The notes under the pieces are model-generated. The model was not told the origin of the DNA and made no database searches. It worked only from the letters and a program-made list of their open reading frames with translations. The translations under genes and the position numbers were made by a program. A stretch of 64,000 bases of DNA from Ascidiaceihabitans sp. Lineage in GTDB: Bacteria; Pseudomonadota; Alphaproteobacteria; Rhodobacterales; Rhodobacteraceae. Shown here in pieces: positions 1-9,162 of this stretch; the stretch's first letter is position 1, and each line of letters begins with the position of its first letter. Where the stretch lies: positions 172,709 through 236,708 of the forward strand of contig JAPKAB010000001.1 in assembly GCA_028825475.1 (NCBI GenBank), read 5' to 3'.

Positions 1-698
1 CGTTCCTGTTAATCGGTGCAGCCCTATTTGCACTTGTTTGGCGCGACCTTGGCGAAACCGCCAAACCATCAGGATTGACCCTGTCAGAGCAATTCAGAGA
101 ATACCCAGAGCTGCTCAAATCCAAACGCTTCTGGGGATACTGCCTTGCCTCTGCTTTCAGCTCAGGTGCTTTCTTCGCCTACCTAGGAGGAGGGCCCTTT
201 GTTGGTTCAGACGTATTCGGCATGTCACCCAAATGGGTTGGCATCTTCTTTGGCGCTCCTGCCGTCGGGTATTTCGTCGGCAACTGGTACACGGGCCGTA
301 ACGCCAAACGTTTGGGTGTAAACAAACTGATCCTGTGGGGTGCAATCGCAGTGACCGCTGGTACCGTCTTGATGCTGATATTGTTCCTGGTTGGCCTTGG
401 CTCTGCCGTGACTTTCTTTGGCCTTATGACCTTCGTTGGTCTTGGCAACGGGATGGTGATCCCAAACGCAACTGCAGGCATGCTATCGGTACGCCCACAT
501 CTCGCAGGTACAGCATCAGGTTTAGGCGGAGCGATCATGATTGGTGGCGGCGCAGGCCTTGCATCGCTAGCAGTGTTCTTGCTCAAACCCGAAACAGGTG
601 CCTACCCACTGATCCTGATCATGATGTTTACGTCCATCTCTGCAGTTCTTGCGATCCTATCAGTGTATCGTCGTGAAGCACGCCTCGCGAAGGACTAA
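1..698 (+). CDS. Bcr/CflA-type MFS drug exporter, C-terminal part
   Basis: The reading frame is open from base 3, so the N-terminal half lies outside the window. The visible part has about six hydrophobic helices, a short charged loop (YTGRNAKRLG) typical of the cytoplasmic A-like loop between MFS helices, and a glycine-rich stretch (TASGLGGAIMIGGGAG) typical of the C-terminal half of Bcr/CflA-type multidrug or sulfonamide exporters. Such proteins use proton antiport at the inner membrane. The substrate cannot be read from the sequence. It ends about 75 bases before the next gene on the same strand and seems to be an independent unit. Confidence 0.85.
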   Translation, partial: FLLIGAALFALVWRDLGETAKPSGLTLSEQFREYPELLKSKRFWGYCLASAFSSGAFFAYLGGGPFVGSDVFGMSPKWVGIFFGAPAVGYFVGNWYTGRNAKRLGVNKLILWGAIAVTAGTVLMLILFLVGLGSAVTFFGLMTFVGLGNGMVIPNATAGMLSVRPHLAGTASGLGGAIMIGGGAGLASLAVFLLKPETGAYPLILIMMFTSISAVLAILSVYRREARLAKD

Positions 699-723
699 AC
701 CTTAGGATATCTTGCGCATCTCA

Positions 724-763
724 CTTTGCAAAGCTACGATTAGCTAAGTGCAAAGTTGCAAAG
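724..763 (+). promoter_or_regulatory. Probable ScfR/RamB-type operator upstream of the regulator gene
   Basis: Three copies of a TTTGCAAA-like motif are clustered just before the regulator gene: a perfect palindrome CTTTGCAAAG at 724-733, TGCAAAG at 749-755 and TTGCAAAG at 756-763. The family to which the downstream gene belongs (RamB in actinobacteria, PccR/ScfR in Rhodobacterales) is known to bind TTTGCAAA half-sites, often next to its own gene. The last copy overlaps the ribosome binding site, which suggests negative autoregulation. The functional role is inference. Confidence 0.6.
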
Positions 764-771
764 GTACTCGT

Positions 772-2172
772 ATGGCGACCCAAAAAATCTACGCAGGCGC
801 AAAATTACGCGAACTGCGCACGCGCATCGGCCTGACGCAAAAGGACTTTGCCGCTAAGTTGGGCGTTTCCCTGCCCTATCTAAATCAAATGGAAAACAAT
901 AACCGGCCCGTCAGCACCTCTGTCGTGGTGGCACTCGCACGTGAGTTTGGCCTTGATGTAACCGAACTTAGCATCGGTGACAGCGAACGGTTGGTCAGCG
1001 ACTTAAAGGAAGCACTGTCAGATCCCGTCTTCACCGCAGACATGCCGCCAATCGCTGATCTACGCCTTGCGGCATCCAACGCTCCAGCCTTTGCCCGCGC
1101 ATTTATTCAGCTCCACCAAAGCTATCGACAAACCCACGAACGGCTTGCCTCCCTTGATGAAGCATTGGGCCGCGAAGATGCACGCACCCGTCCCAGCCCG
1201 TGGGAAGAGGTCCGCGACTTCTTTCATTATTGCGACAACTACATAGACTCAGTGGACCGTGTGGCTGAACATTTTTCTAGCTCGCTTGAAGGTGCCGGTG
1301 ACGTGCGCGCGGCCGCCGTTGCGACCCTACAAAAAGTTGGTGTGAAGGTTGAATTCACCAATAATGACAGGGTTCGCAGCTACGATCCCAGCACCAAGGT
1401 TTTGCGCATTTCCAACCGCAGCGTCACAGAAACACAGACCTTCCAAATCTTGCTACAGGTCGCGTTGATCCGCCAGAATGCATTGCTCGAGGCCACCCTT
1501 GATCTCGCCCGCTTCCAAACGTCAGAGGCCCGTGGCATCGCTAAGATCGGTCTTGCCAACTACTTTGCCGGCGCAGCTCTTATGCCCTACACACAATTCC
1601 TAACTGCGGCGAATGAATGCAGGCATGACGTTGAGCTTTTAGCGGGCCAATTCGGGGCCTCAATCGAACAGGTTGCACACCGCCTCTCGACCCTGCAACG
1701 CCCGGGCTCCAAAGGCATTCCATTCTTCTTTGTACGCGTTGATCAGGCTGGAACGATCACAAAACGCCACTCTGCAACACGCCTACAATTTGCACGCTTC
1801 GGCGGCGCATGTCCGCTGTGGAACGTTCACCGCGCGTTCGAATTGCCCGCACAATTCTTGCGCCAACTGGCTGAAACTCCAGACGGCGCACGCTATATCA
1901 GTTTGGCACGCGACGTTTCAAAGCCTGCTGGACGATACGGCGCTCCGGTTCGCCGCTTTGCGATCGCTTTGGGATGTGAGGTCGAGCACGCGGGTTCACT
2001 TGTCTATGCAGATGGCATGGACCTTAGCCGCGCTGACGCATTTGAACCCATCGGCATTTCATGCCGAATATGCGAACGCAAAACGTGCCATCAACGCTCT
2101 GTGCCCCCGCTAGAGCGAAAGTTGCTCGTGGATACCGACACGCGCGATGTGCTGCCCTACGGCGTCGACTAA
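772..2172 (+). CDS. ScfR-family short-chain acyl-CoA responsive regulator (XRE HTH + IrrE-like domain)
   Basis: A 466-residue regulator with an N-terminal XRE helix-turn-helix (about residues 8-60, including GLTQKDFAAKLGVS), a central IrrE/ImmA-like peptidase-fold region and a C-terminal part with clustered cysteines (CRICERKTC) typical of RamB/ScfR proteins. Relatives sense short-chain acyl-CoA levels and control propionyl-CoA, acetate or glyoxylate-cycle genes. I chose ATG 772, preceded by AAAGG at 760-764, over a GTG at 748 that lies inside the operator repeats. No short-chain acid pathway genes are adjacent, so its targets must lie elsewhere or be itself. Its stop codon overlaps that of the convergent nuclease gene by four bases. 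Confidence 0.85.
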   Translation: MATQKIYAGAKLRELRTRIGLTQKDFAAKLGVSLPYLNQMENNNRPVSTSVVVALAREFGLDVTELSIGDSERLVSDLKEALSDPVFTADMPPIADLRLAASNAPAFARAFIQLHQSYRQTHERLASLDEALGREDARTRPSPWEEVRDFFHYCDNYIDSVDRVAEHFSSSLEGAGDVRAAAVATLQKVGVKVEFTNNDRVRSYDPSTKVLRISNRSVTETQTFQILLQVALIRQNALLEATLDLARFQTSEARGIAKIGLANYFAGAALMPYTQFLTAANECRHDVELLAGQFGASIEQVAHRLSTLQRPGSKGIPFFFVRVDQAGTITKRHSATRLQFARFGGACPLWNVHRAFELPAQFLRQLAETPDGARYISLARDVSKPAGRYGAPVRRFAIALGCEVEHAGSLVYADGMDLSRADAFEPIGISCRICERKTCHQRSVPPLERKLLVDTDTRDVLPYGVD

Positions 2173-2822
2173 CGACGTGCCCTGCGCCAACCGACCTTAA
2201 TCGCCTCATCCACGCTACAGAACCACCGCTCGCCCTTATTGGTGTTAATACCTGTCTGTTCATAAAATCGTTGCCCAGCAACGTGGTAAATCCGTTTGCC
2301 ACTTGAGGAAATGTTACCCTTGATAGCACAATTACGATCCGGCGGGATGCGCCCTTTTGCACGGGTCTTGCGATATTGCGCAGGGTTTTGGACGCGGCTG
2401 CTGTGTAACCCGCGATCATTCACTGCCGCCCCTTTTTCATCCAGATCATAAGCCATCGAATACCTACGATAGGCAAAGGCCAATCCGTCTGAGACCAGGG
2501 CACGCCCAATGTCTTCTCCGTTGACAAAACAGGTCGCGACGGCCCGCCCATATTTGTCAGTATCAACACGTTTACAGGTTGCCCTTTGTCCCTGAAGACG
2601 GACACGGACCTGTTGGTTAACCCATTCTCCACAGGCCCACTTTAGGTTCTGTTCAGATTGGCAGGTTTGCGCTTTCTCTGGTGCGTCGATCCCGTGGATA
2701 CGTACGCGGACATCGCCCACGTCGATGGTATCACCATCAATGACGTTCACACGGCCTGAAAAATCGGCATGTGAGAATGAGGGAACAAGGATGAAAACGC
2801 ACAACGCGCAAAATCTTAACAT
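2169..2822 (-). CDS. Secreted thermonuclease-family (SNase-like) nuclease with C-terminal sunset-like domain
   Basis: 217 residues starting with a signal peptide (hydrophobic core about 4-15, cut after SHA). The SNase fold follows, with the calcium and catalytic signature VIDGDTIDV, RVRIHGIDAPE and DKYGRAVA, so arginine and glutamate catalytic residues appear present. The last 55 residues (NCAIKGNIS through GERWFCS to GWRRARR) match the tail found on many proteobacterial secreted thermonucleases, with two conserved cysteines. It probably cuts DNA or RNA in the periplasm or outside the cell. The start codon lies at the centre of a perfect palindrome and no clear ribosome binding site precedes it. 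It converges on the ScfR gene. Confidence 0.85.
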   Translation of the reverse strand: MLRFCALCVFILVPSFSHADFSGRVNVIDGDTIDVGDVRVRIHGIDAPEKAQTCQSEQNLKWACGEWVNQQVRVRLQGQRATCKRVDTDKYGRAVATCFVNGEDIGRALVSDGLAFAYRRYSMAYDLDEKGAAVNDRGLHSSRVQNPAQYRKTRAKGRIPPDRNCAIKGNISSSGKRIYHVAGQRFYEQTGINTNKGERWFCSVDEAIKVGWRRARR

Positions 2823-2831
2823 ATGTTAAGA
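2814..2831. repeat. Perfect 18-base palindrome across the nuclease start codon
   Basis: TCTTAACAT at 2814-2822 is followed directly by its reverse complement ATGTTAAGA at 2823-2831. The minus-strand ATG of the nuclease gene is 2820-2822, in the centre. It could be an operator or an RNA hairpin that hides the start codon; nothing in the sequence decides between these. Confidence 0.6.
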
Positions 2832-2863
2832 GATGCGGGTTGCCGTTCATCAATTCAAGCGGG

Positions 2864-2885
2864 TTTGGTAATAAAGGTTACCAAA
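2864..2885. other. Inverted repeat between betA and the nuclease gene
   Basis: TTTGGTAA (2864-2871) and TTACCAAA (2878-2885) are perfect arms around a six-base loop, just downstream of the betA stop and upstream of the nuclease gene. No T-run follows on the minus strand, so it is a weak candidate for a terminator; a regulator site for the nuclease gene is equally possible. Confidence 0.35.
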
Positions 2886-2897
2886 GTGTTAACGCAC

Positions 2898-4556
2898 TTA
2901 CCGCTGTTCAGTTTCCCAATTCGGGTGCAGCCACGGCTCATCATTCGAACGCGCCAGCGGATCAAGGCCCAAAATGTGATCCGACATCTTTTCGCCGACC
3001 ATAATTGATGGGCCATTCAAGTTGCCGTTGGTAATGCGTGGGAAAATGCTGCTGTCCGCAACCCGCAATCCCTCAACGCCAATAACTTGGCCTGTGGGAT
3101 CGACAACTGCATTTGGATCATCCCGCCGCCCCATGCGACAAGTGCCACAAGGATGGTATGCGCTTTCCACATGCTCCGAAATGAACGCGTTCAGCTCTTC
3201 ATCAGTTTGCACATCCGCACCCGGTTGTATTTCACCCTTCACAAACGGCTTAAACGCGTCTTGGGCAAATATCTCGCGCGTAAGGCGGATGCACCTGCGG
3301 AAGTCCTCCCAATCAGACGGGTCAGACATATAGTTGAACAGGATCTTTGGATCATCCGCAGGATCGCTTGACCGCAACGTGACCGCACCACGTGATACCG
3401 AACGCATAGGGCCAGTGTGGGCCTGAAACCCATGCCCTTCTGCTGCCGCTTGGCCATCATAGCGCACCGCAATGGGTAAGAAGTGATACTGAATATCTGG
3501 GTAGTCGACACCAGGTTTTGACCGAATAAACGCACAGCTTTCGAACTGATTTGAGGCGCCAAGGCCTGTCTTAAAGAACAGCCATTGTGCACCGATCCAC
3601 GCCTTGGAGAATATGTTCCAATGCTTGTACAACGTGATTGGTTTGCTGGCCGACATCTGCATGTACAGTTCAAGGTGATCTTGCAGATTTTGCCCAACGC
3701 CCCGGCGATCAGCCACCACTTCGATACCGTTGTCCTTAAGGTGATCAGCAGGACCAATACCAGACAACATCAAGATTTTGGGTGAGTTGATGGCAGAGGC
3801 CGCAATGATAACTTCGCGGTTTGCGGTGACCGTCTTTCCGCCCGAAAGGGCAACGCCCGTCGCGCGGCCATCCTTAATAATGACCTTTTCAACCAAGCCA
3901 TTCATGAGGTTGCAGTTGTCTTGCTCTAGCGCAGGGCGCAGATATGCATTGGCAGCGGACCAACGACGCCCCTTATAAACGGTCTGTTCCATCGGGCCAA
4001 AGCCCTCTTGTTTCTCACCGTTATAATCAGACGTCGCCTCATAGCCTGCTTGCTTGCCTGCCTCGACAAAGGCCTTGAACAAGGGGTTCTTACGTGGCCC
4101 CCGCGTCACATGCATAGGGCCGTTTTTGCCACGCCATTCAGGATCGCCGCCATGACCATTATCGTCCCACGTTTCCATGCGTTTGTAGTATGGTAGCACG
4201 TCTGCATAAGACCAACCGTCAGCACCACTTTCGGCCCAATGATCAAAGTCCTTGGCGTGCCCACGCACGTATACCATCCCGTTGATCGATGATGATCCAC
4301 CGATGACCTTACCCCTTGGGCACGCCAAACGGCGACCTTCCAAATGTGGCTCGGGCTCGGACTCATACCCCCAATCATACATCTTCATGTTCATCGGGTA
4401 TGACAGCGCAGCAGGCATTTGGATCAACGGCCCTATATCTGTGCCGCCATGTTCGATGACCAAAACGGACTCTCCCGCCTCAGCCAATCGATAGGCCATC
4501 GCGCAACCCGCGCTGCCGGCCCCGACGATGACGTAATCAGCTTGCATTTCAGCCAT
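2898..4556 (-). CDS. betA: Choline dehydrogenase
   Basis: A GMC-family flavoprotein of 552 residues that oxidises choline to betaine aldehyde, membrane-associated and donating electrons to the respiratory chain in known relatives. The FAD-binding GAGSAGC motif is at the N terminus (about residues 12-18). The C-terminal GMC signature includes [12 protein letters not shown] with the catalytic His near residue 468, and a later conserved Asn in NGNLNGPS. Length fits BetA (about 550). Its ATG overlaps the betB stop by one base (TAATG), so the two are translated as a coupled pair. It is the last gene of betI-betC-betB-betA. Confidence 0.95.
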   Translation of the reverse strand: MAEMQADYVIVGAGSAGCAMAYRLAEAGESVLVIEHGGTDIGPLIQMPAALSYPMNMKMYDWGYESEPEPHLEGRRLACPRGKVIGGSSSINGMVYVRGHAKDFDHWAESGADGWSYADVLPYYKRMETWDDNGHGGDPEWRGKNGPMHVTRGPRKNPLFKAFVEAGKQAGYEATSDYNGEKQEGFGPMEQTVYKGRRWSAANAYLRPALEQDNCNLMNGLVEKVIIKDGRATGVALSGGKTVTANREVIIAASAINSPKILMLSGIGPADHLKDNGIEVVADRRGVGQNLQDHLELYMQMSASKPITLYKHWNIFSKAWIGAQWLFFKTGLGASNQFESCAFIRSKPGVDYPDIQYHFLPIAVRYDGQAAAEGHGFQAHTGPMRSVSRGAVTLRSSDPADDPKILFNYMSDPSDWEDFRRCIRLTREIFAQDAFKPFVKGEIQPGADVQTDEELNAFISEHVESAYHPCGTCRMGRRDDPNAVVDPTGQVIGVEGLRVADSSIFPRITNGNLNGPSIMVGEKMSDHILGLDPLARSNDEPWLHPNWETEQR

Positions 4557-6013
4557 TAGAACGGTGCCTCAACATCGCCCATGCGCACATAGACCGACTT
4601 TAGCTGTGAATAGTAATTGATAGCAGCCTTTGAGTTTTCGCGCCCAACACCAGAGTTTTTCGAACCGCCAAACGGGGCTTCGACCGGTGCATCGTTATAG
4701 GAATTGATGAAACAAGTACCTGCCTCAAAATTCGCCGCAACGCGGTGCCCACGGGATAGGTCCTTGGTGAACACACCTGCAGCCAAACCAAATTCGGTGT
4801 CATTGGCACGGGTCATCACATCATCTTCATCCTCGAAATCAAGAACGGCCATCACAGGGCCAAAGATTTCTTCACGCGCGATGACCATGTCATCTTTGAC
4901 ATCCGCAAAGACAGTCGGCTGCATATAGAACCCGTCACGGTCCAAACGGTTGCCGCCATAAACCAGACGCGCCCCCTCTGCTTTGCCTTTCTCGACATAC
5001 CCCAATGCAATCTTTAGTTGGCGTTCACTGACCATCGGACCAAAATTGGTTTCCTCAATTTGAGGATCACCAATCACAGCTGTATCAAGACGCTCAGACA
5101 GACGTTTTAGAAATGCTTCTTTGATTGATTTATGAACGAATACGCGGGTTCCGTTTGAACAGACCTGACCAGAGGAATAGAAATTCCCCAAGATGGCACC
5201 ACCCACAGCATTTTCGATGTCTGCATCTTCAAAGACGATCATCGGGGACTTGCCGCCCAATTCCATCGTAACATGCTTAATACCCGCAGCCGCTGCTGCA
5301 TAAACCTTTTTGCCAGTCGGCACAGAGCCAGTCAACGACACCTTGTCGACCCGATCATCAGTAACCAATGCAGCACCGACATCACCCAAGCCTTGGATGA
5401 CATTATAAATACCTGCAGGCAGACCTGCTTCGACCAAAATTTCCGCAACCTTTAGGGCGCAAAGCGGTGTGGTTTCAGATGGTTTGAACACCATAGAGTT
5501 GCCACATGCCAACGCAGGCGCGCCTTTCCAGCAGGCAATCTGCGTTGGATAATTCCAGGCACCGATACCCACACAAACGCCCAAAGCCTCACGGCGTGTA
5601 TAAACCCAGTCTTCACCCAACTGAATGTGCTCACCTGTGAGTGTCGCTGCCATGCCACCAAAGTATTCAAGCGCATCTGCACCAGATGTGGCATCAACCG
5701 CGATGGTTTCTTGGTACGGTTTACCCGTGTCAAACGTCTCAAGGACGCTTAGGTCATGGTTGCGTTCGCGCATGATGTCCGCCGCACGACGTAGAATACG
5801 ACCGCGTTCTGTTCCCGACATTTTAGCCCACGCCGCTTGGGCCGATTTTGCCGCATCCAACGCTTGCGCAATGATTGCAGGGGTCGCGGAATAAACGGTC
5901 GCGATCTTTTCACCCGTTGCAGGATAGATCACGTCGATTGGGGTACCAGCTGTATCCTCGACATATTGACCATTGATAAAGTGGCTGGCTGTTGGTTGTG
6001 TTGGGTAGCTCAT
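4556..6013 (-). CDS. betB: Betaine aldehyde dehydrogenase
   Basis: A 485-residue NAD(P)-dependent aldehyde dehydrogenase that turns betaine aldehyde into glycine betaine, the osmoprotectant. Catalytic residues are visible: Cys285 in GQVCSNG and Glu251 in TMELGGKSP; the FNxxGxxxVG-like cofactor region is [12 protein letters not shown]. Length equals that of known BetB proteins. A strong ribosome binding site (GGAGG) precedes ATG 6013. There is a 54-base gap to betC upstream and a one-base overlap with betA downstream, placing it inside the bet operon under BetI control. Confidence 0.95.
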   Translation of the reverse strand: MSYPTQPTASHFINGQYVEDTAGTPIDVIYPATGEKIATVYSATPAIIAQALDAAKSAQAAWAKMSGTERGRILRRAADIMRERNHDLSVLETFDTGKPYQETIAVDATSGADALEYFGGMAATLTGEHIQLGEDWVYTRREALGVCVGIGAWNYPTQIACWKGAPALACGNSMVFKPSETTPLCALKVAEILVEAGLPAGIYNVIQGLGDVGAALVTDDRVDKVSLTGSVPTGKKVYAAAAAGIKHVTMELGGKSPMIVFEDADIENAVGGAILGNFYSSGQVCSNGTRVFVHKSIKEAFLKRLSERLDTAVIGDPQIEETNFGPMVSERQLKIALGYVEKGKAEGARLVYGGNRLDRDGFYMQPTVFADVKDDMVIAREEIFGPVMAVLDFEDEDDVMTRANDTEFGLAAGVFTKDLSRGHRVAANFEAGTCFINSYNDAPVEAPFGGSKNSGVGRENSKAAINYYSQLKSVYVRMGDVEAPF

Positions 6014-6067
6014 AGTATCGTTCGCCTCCGGCGCAAAAAATTGGGGTAAGGGATGTAGGCCGCAGCG

Positions 6068-7576
6068 CTATTCCCCGCGTGGGTATCGGGCGTCGTCTTC
6101 GACGTTGTTTAGGTCCATGTGATTGCGCATGTAGCGCTCAGATGCTTTTTGAAGTGGCTGGTAATCCCAAGGATAATAGCCGCCTTCGCGCAGTGCTTCG
6201 TAAACGACCCAACGACGGGCTTGGCTTGCGCGGACATCTGCATCAAACTTATCCAAGTCCCAGCGGGCTTCAGATTTTGCACGCAGCTGCGTTAAAGTTC
6301 CTTGGTGTTCTGCAACCTCTGCAAGGTTGGTCAATTCATGCGGGTCTGCATCCAGATCAAACAACTGATCAGCGTCTAACTTGCAACGGTTGTATTTCCA
6401 CTTTCCGTACCGCAGTGACACCATCGGCGCATACGACGCCTCTGCCGCATACTCGATCGCAACGGGTTCGGTGCGTTCGACGCCCTGCCCCATTGGCTTG
6501 ACGCTTTGGCCTGTGGTCCAAGGTTCAACCTCTGACATATCAACGCCAGCAAGATCGCACAGGGTTGGGCAGACATCGATGTTGGACACTGGCGTGGTGA
6601 TCAAGCCCGGTTCCATATCTGGCGCACAGATCATCATCGGAACCCGCGCCGATCCCTCAAAGAAGGACATCTTAAACCACAGCCCGCGTTCGCCCAGCAT
6701 GTCGCCATGATCGGAAACAAACATAATAATCGTCTCTTGGCGCGTTGCTTCGACCGCTTCCATCACCTCACCAATTTTATCATCAAGATAGCTGATGTTG
6801 GCAAAATAGGCACGGCGAGACCGTTTGATATCGTCCTCTGAGATATCAAAACTACGCCAGTCGTTTGCATCAAAGATGCGTTTAGAATGGGTGTCGTGAT
6901 CATCATAATCCATTGCTGGAACAGTAGGCAGCAGATGTTCACAATCCTCATACAAATCCCAATATTTTTTGCGAGCGACGTAGGGATCATGGGGATGGGT
7001 AAAGCTGACAGTCATGCACCACGGACGTTCATCTTTGCTGCGTGCATAGTCATAAACCTTACGGGTTGCGTGATATGCAACTTCGTCATCGTATTCCATT
7101 TGGTTGGAAATTTCAGCAACGCCAGAGCCCGTGACCGAGCCCATGTTGTGATACCACCAATCAATCCGCTCACCCGGTTTGCGATAATCAGGGGTCCACC
7201 CAAAATCGGCAGGATAAATGTCTGTGGTTAATCGTTCCTCAAACCCGTGCATCTGATCCGGGCCAACAAAATGCATCTTGCCAGACAGGCAGGTTTGATA
7301 ACCTGCACGGCGCAGGTGGTGTGCATAGGTAGGGATGGACGATATAAATTCAGCCGCATTATCATACACGCCAGTGTCAGAAGGCAATTGCCCAGACATG
7401 AACGCAGCACGCCCCGGAGCACACAAAGGTGACGCCGTGTATGCGTTTTTAAAACGGGTTGACCGCGCTGCCAGTTTTTTCAGATTTGGCGCATGTAGCC
7501 ATTCAGCCGGTCCATCAGGGAACAGCGTGCCGTTCAATTGATCGACCATAAAAATCAGTATGTTCGGCTTGCTCAT
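6068..7576 (-). CDS. betC: Choline-sulfatase
   Basis: A 502-residue type I sulfatase that hydrolyses choline-O-sulfate to choline and sulfate, feeding betA and betB. The sulfatase signature CAPGR has Cys52, which in this family is converted to formylglycine, so a formylglycine-generating enzyme or other maturase must be encoded elsewhere. Metal-binding Asp residues are in the N-terminal FMVDQLNG and in VSDHGDMLGERG. The C-terminal region contains the choline-sulfatase tail with YYPWDYQP. There is no signal peptide, so it is cytoplasmic and the substrate must be imported; no importer is next to it. It overlaps the betI end by four bases. Confidence 0.94.
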   Translation of the reverse strand: MSKPNILIFMVDQLNGTLFPDGPAEWLHAPNLKKLAARSTRFKNAYTASPLCAPGRAAFMSGQLPSDTGVYDNAAEFISSIPTYAHHLRRAGYQTCLSGKMHFVGPDQMHGFEERLTTDIYPADFGWTPDYRKPGERIDWWYHNMGSVTGSGVAEISNQMEYDDEVAYHATRKVYDYARSKDERPWCMTVSFTHPHDPYVARKKYWDLYEDCEHLLPTVPAMDYDDHDTHSKRIFDANDWRSFDISEDDIKRSRRAYFANISYLDDKIGEVMEAVEATRQETIIMFVSDHGDMLGERGLWFKMSFFEGSARVPMMICAPDMEPGLITTPVSNIDVCPTLCDLAGVDMSEVEPWTTGQSVKPMGQGVERTEPVAIEYAAEASYAPMVSLRYGKWKYNRCKLDADQLFDLDADPHELTNLAEVAEHQGTLTQLRAKSEARWDLDKFDADVRASQARRWVVYEALREGGYYPWDYQPLQKASERYMRNHMDLNNVEDDARYPRGE

Positions 7577-8148
7577 TGGTTGCTCTCGATCAAGGTTTGA
7601 AGGGTTTGCAGCGCGGCATCACATGCATCTTTGGGGTCGCAGGCACTGGACAAAGCAGCCCGCAGATAGAGCCCGTCAATTAATGCAGCCAAGGTGTGCG
7701 CATCCCGTTCTGGATGTTTGGAAATGGGGCGCAAAGCATGGGTGAGGTTCGAGTGCAGGCGGCGCTGATACAGCTTTAACAGCCGTTTGGTTTCTACGCT
7801 GCTTTGCGACTGTGCGTACAAAGTCATCCACGCGCTGATCGTTGCAGGCGCGAAACAAGACGGTGCGAAACTGGATCGGATAATCGCACTGGCACGCGCG
7901 AAAGGCGTGGTTGCTTGACCTAAGGCTTGTAAAACCTCGGTTCCAAACTCGCGCAAAATGTGGCGCATCGCAGCCAAGAAAATCTGATCCTTGCCGCCAA
8001 AATAGTGGTGCGCAAGCGCGGTCGACATCCCTGCCCGTTTAGCAATTTGCCCAACGGTCACTTCCAAGTTCCCAGCAGCGCCGATTTCAGCAATCGTCGC
8101 CTGCACCAATGCAGAGCGTCGGATCGGTTCCATTCCAACTTTAGGCAT
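7573..8148 (-). CDS. betI: BetI-type TetR repressor of the bet operon
   Basis: A 191-residue TetR-family regulator with an N-terminal helix-turn-helix (about residues 15-60, TVGQIAKRAGMSTALAHHYF) and a helical ligand domain. BetI in other bacteria binds choline and represses the bet genes. It is the first gene of the operon and overlaps betC by four bases. A perfect inverted repeat resembling BetI sites lies 42-61 bases upstream of its start, so it probably represses the whole operon including itself. ATG 8148 is preceded by AGGGG. Confidence 0.9.
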   Translation of the reverse strand: MPKVGMEPIRRSALVQATIAEIGAAGNLEVTVGQIAKRAGMSTALAHHYFGGKDQIFLAAMRHILREFGTEVLQALGQATTPFARASAIIRSSFAPSCFAPATISAWMTLYAQSQSSVETKRLLKLYQRRLHSNLTHALRPISKHPERDAHTLAALIDGLYLRAALSSACDPKDACDAALQTLQTLIESNQ

Positions 8149-8157
8149 TCACAATCC

Positions 8158-8171
8158 CCTAATATATTAGG
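8158..8171. repeat. 14-base palindrome over the betI ribosome binding site
   Basis: CCTAATATATTAGG is a perfect palindrome ending ten bases before the betI ATG, and its AGG half forms part of the AGGGG ribosome binding site. It may be a second operator or an RNA element; this is inference. Confidence 0.4.
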
Positions 8172-8175
8172 TGTG

Positions 8176-8209
8176 ATCGTAATCAGCGTTTGATTGACTC
8201 GTCAATCAA
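8176..8209 (-). promoter_or_regulatory. Promoter and BetI operator of the bet operon
   Basis: Perfect arms TTGATTGA (8190-8197) and TCAATCAA (8202-8209) around CTCG form a TetR-type operator. On the minus strand a -35-like TTGACG lies inside it (8200-8205) and a -10-like TACGAT follows at 8176-8181 with an 18-base spacer. A repressor bound here would block the polymerase. The arms are similar to known BetI sites. The promoter call is from matching the consensus by eye. Confidence 0.65.
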
Positions 8210-8217
8210 TAAAAATC

Positions 8218-9156
8218 TTACACCTTTGTCTCATGCACAACGGGGGTCACAGGACTGCGCTTCATCACTGCTTCGCGCCATGTGATGAAAGTGACAGATG
8301 CCAGAATTACAACGCCACCAAACACCACCCAAATATCCACAGGTTCGCCGAAAACAATTGCCCCCAATAACACCGCCCAAACCAATTGCAGGAATGTAAT
8401 GGGCTGCGTAACGGTCACCGGCGCTGCGGCAAACGCCAAGGTCATCGTGTAATGGCCCGCTGTGGCAAAGCTAGCGACACAGAATAATAGCATCAGGTCG
8501 TTGAGGGAGGGCGTTACCCAAACAGCAATCGCAAATGGAGCCAGCCCGATAGGCACAAAAATGGACAACATAGCAACGACCACGGTCGGCTTGACTTCGC
8601 CTGCCATTATCTTGGCCGTGAGATAAGACCCCGCAAATACAATCGCAGTTACCAGCATCGCCAAATGTCCGGATGACACTTCCCGAAACCCCGGGCGCAA
8701 AATGATTGCGGCGCCAAACAATGCAATCAGGATCGCAACGATCCTACGCATCGCTAATTTTTCTCCCAAAAATATTGCGGCACCAATCGTCACATATACA
8801 GGTGAAAGGTAGTTCATCGCGGTCACTTCAGCGATCGGAATGCGGGTCATGGCGTAAAACCACAAAATCACTGCGCCAGCGTGAAACATACCGCGCATTC
8901 CAAACAACTTCCACTGACGGGGCGTTAATTGGGCCTCGCGCAAGTCCTTCAACATTGGCAACAGGAACACCAAACCCAACAAATACCGCAAAAACGCAGC
9001 CTCAGCTGGTGGCACGCGACTGCCCATATGTTTCACCAATGCCGTAACAGCGACAAAGCATAGGCCTGTCACAAACATCCAAAAGATGCCTGCACGGTGG
9101 CGCGAGGGATTTGATTTCATCATGCCGCTATCAACACTCAAAGTGCAGACAATCAC
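8218..9156 (-). CDS. EamA/RhaT-family (DMT) metabolite exporter
   Basis: A membrane protein of up to 312 residues with about ten hydrophobic helices arranged as two EamA repeats (first repeat ending near ILIALFGAAIILRPGF, second near VVFGGVVILASVTFITW). DMT exporters of this family move amino acids or other small metabolites outward. The longest frame starts with GTG 9156, six bases after the LysE stop; ATG codons at 9123 and 9120 (MMKSNPSRHR) give a more usual N terminus, and neither has a good ribosome binding site. It lies directly downstream of a LysE-type exporter on the same strand, so the pair may be one efflux operon. Confidence 0.82.
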   Translation of the reverse strand: MIVCTLSVDSGMMKSNPSRHRAGIFWMFVTGLCFVAVTALVKHMGSRVPPAEAAFLRYLLGLVFLLPMLKDLREAQLTPRQWKLFGMRGMFHAGAVILWFYAMTRIPIAEVTAMNYLSPVYVTIGAAIFLGEKLAMRRIVAILIALFGAAIILRPGFREVSSGHLAMLVTAIVFAGSYLTAKIMAGEVKPTVVVAMLSIFVPIGLAPFAIAVWVTPSLNDLMLLFCVASFATAGHYTMTLAFAAAPVTVTQPITFLQLVWAVLLGAIVFGEPVDIWVVFGGVVILASVTFITWREAVMKRSPVTPVVHETKV

Positions 9157-9162
9157 AAGGTA

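Noticed and set aside
748..772. GTG 748 as the start of the ScfR regulator
   Set aside because: It would place the N terminus inside the operator repeats and lacks a ribosome binding site; ATG 772 has AAAGG at proper spacing.
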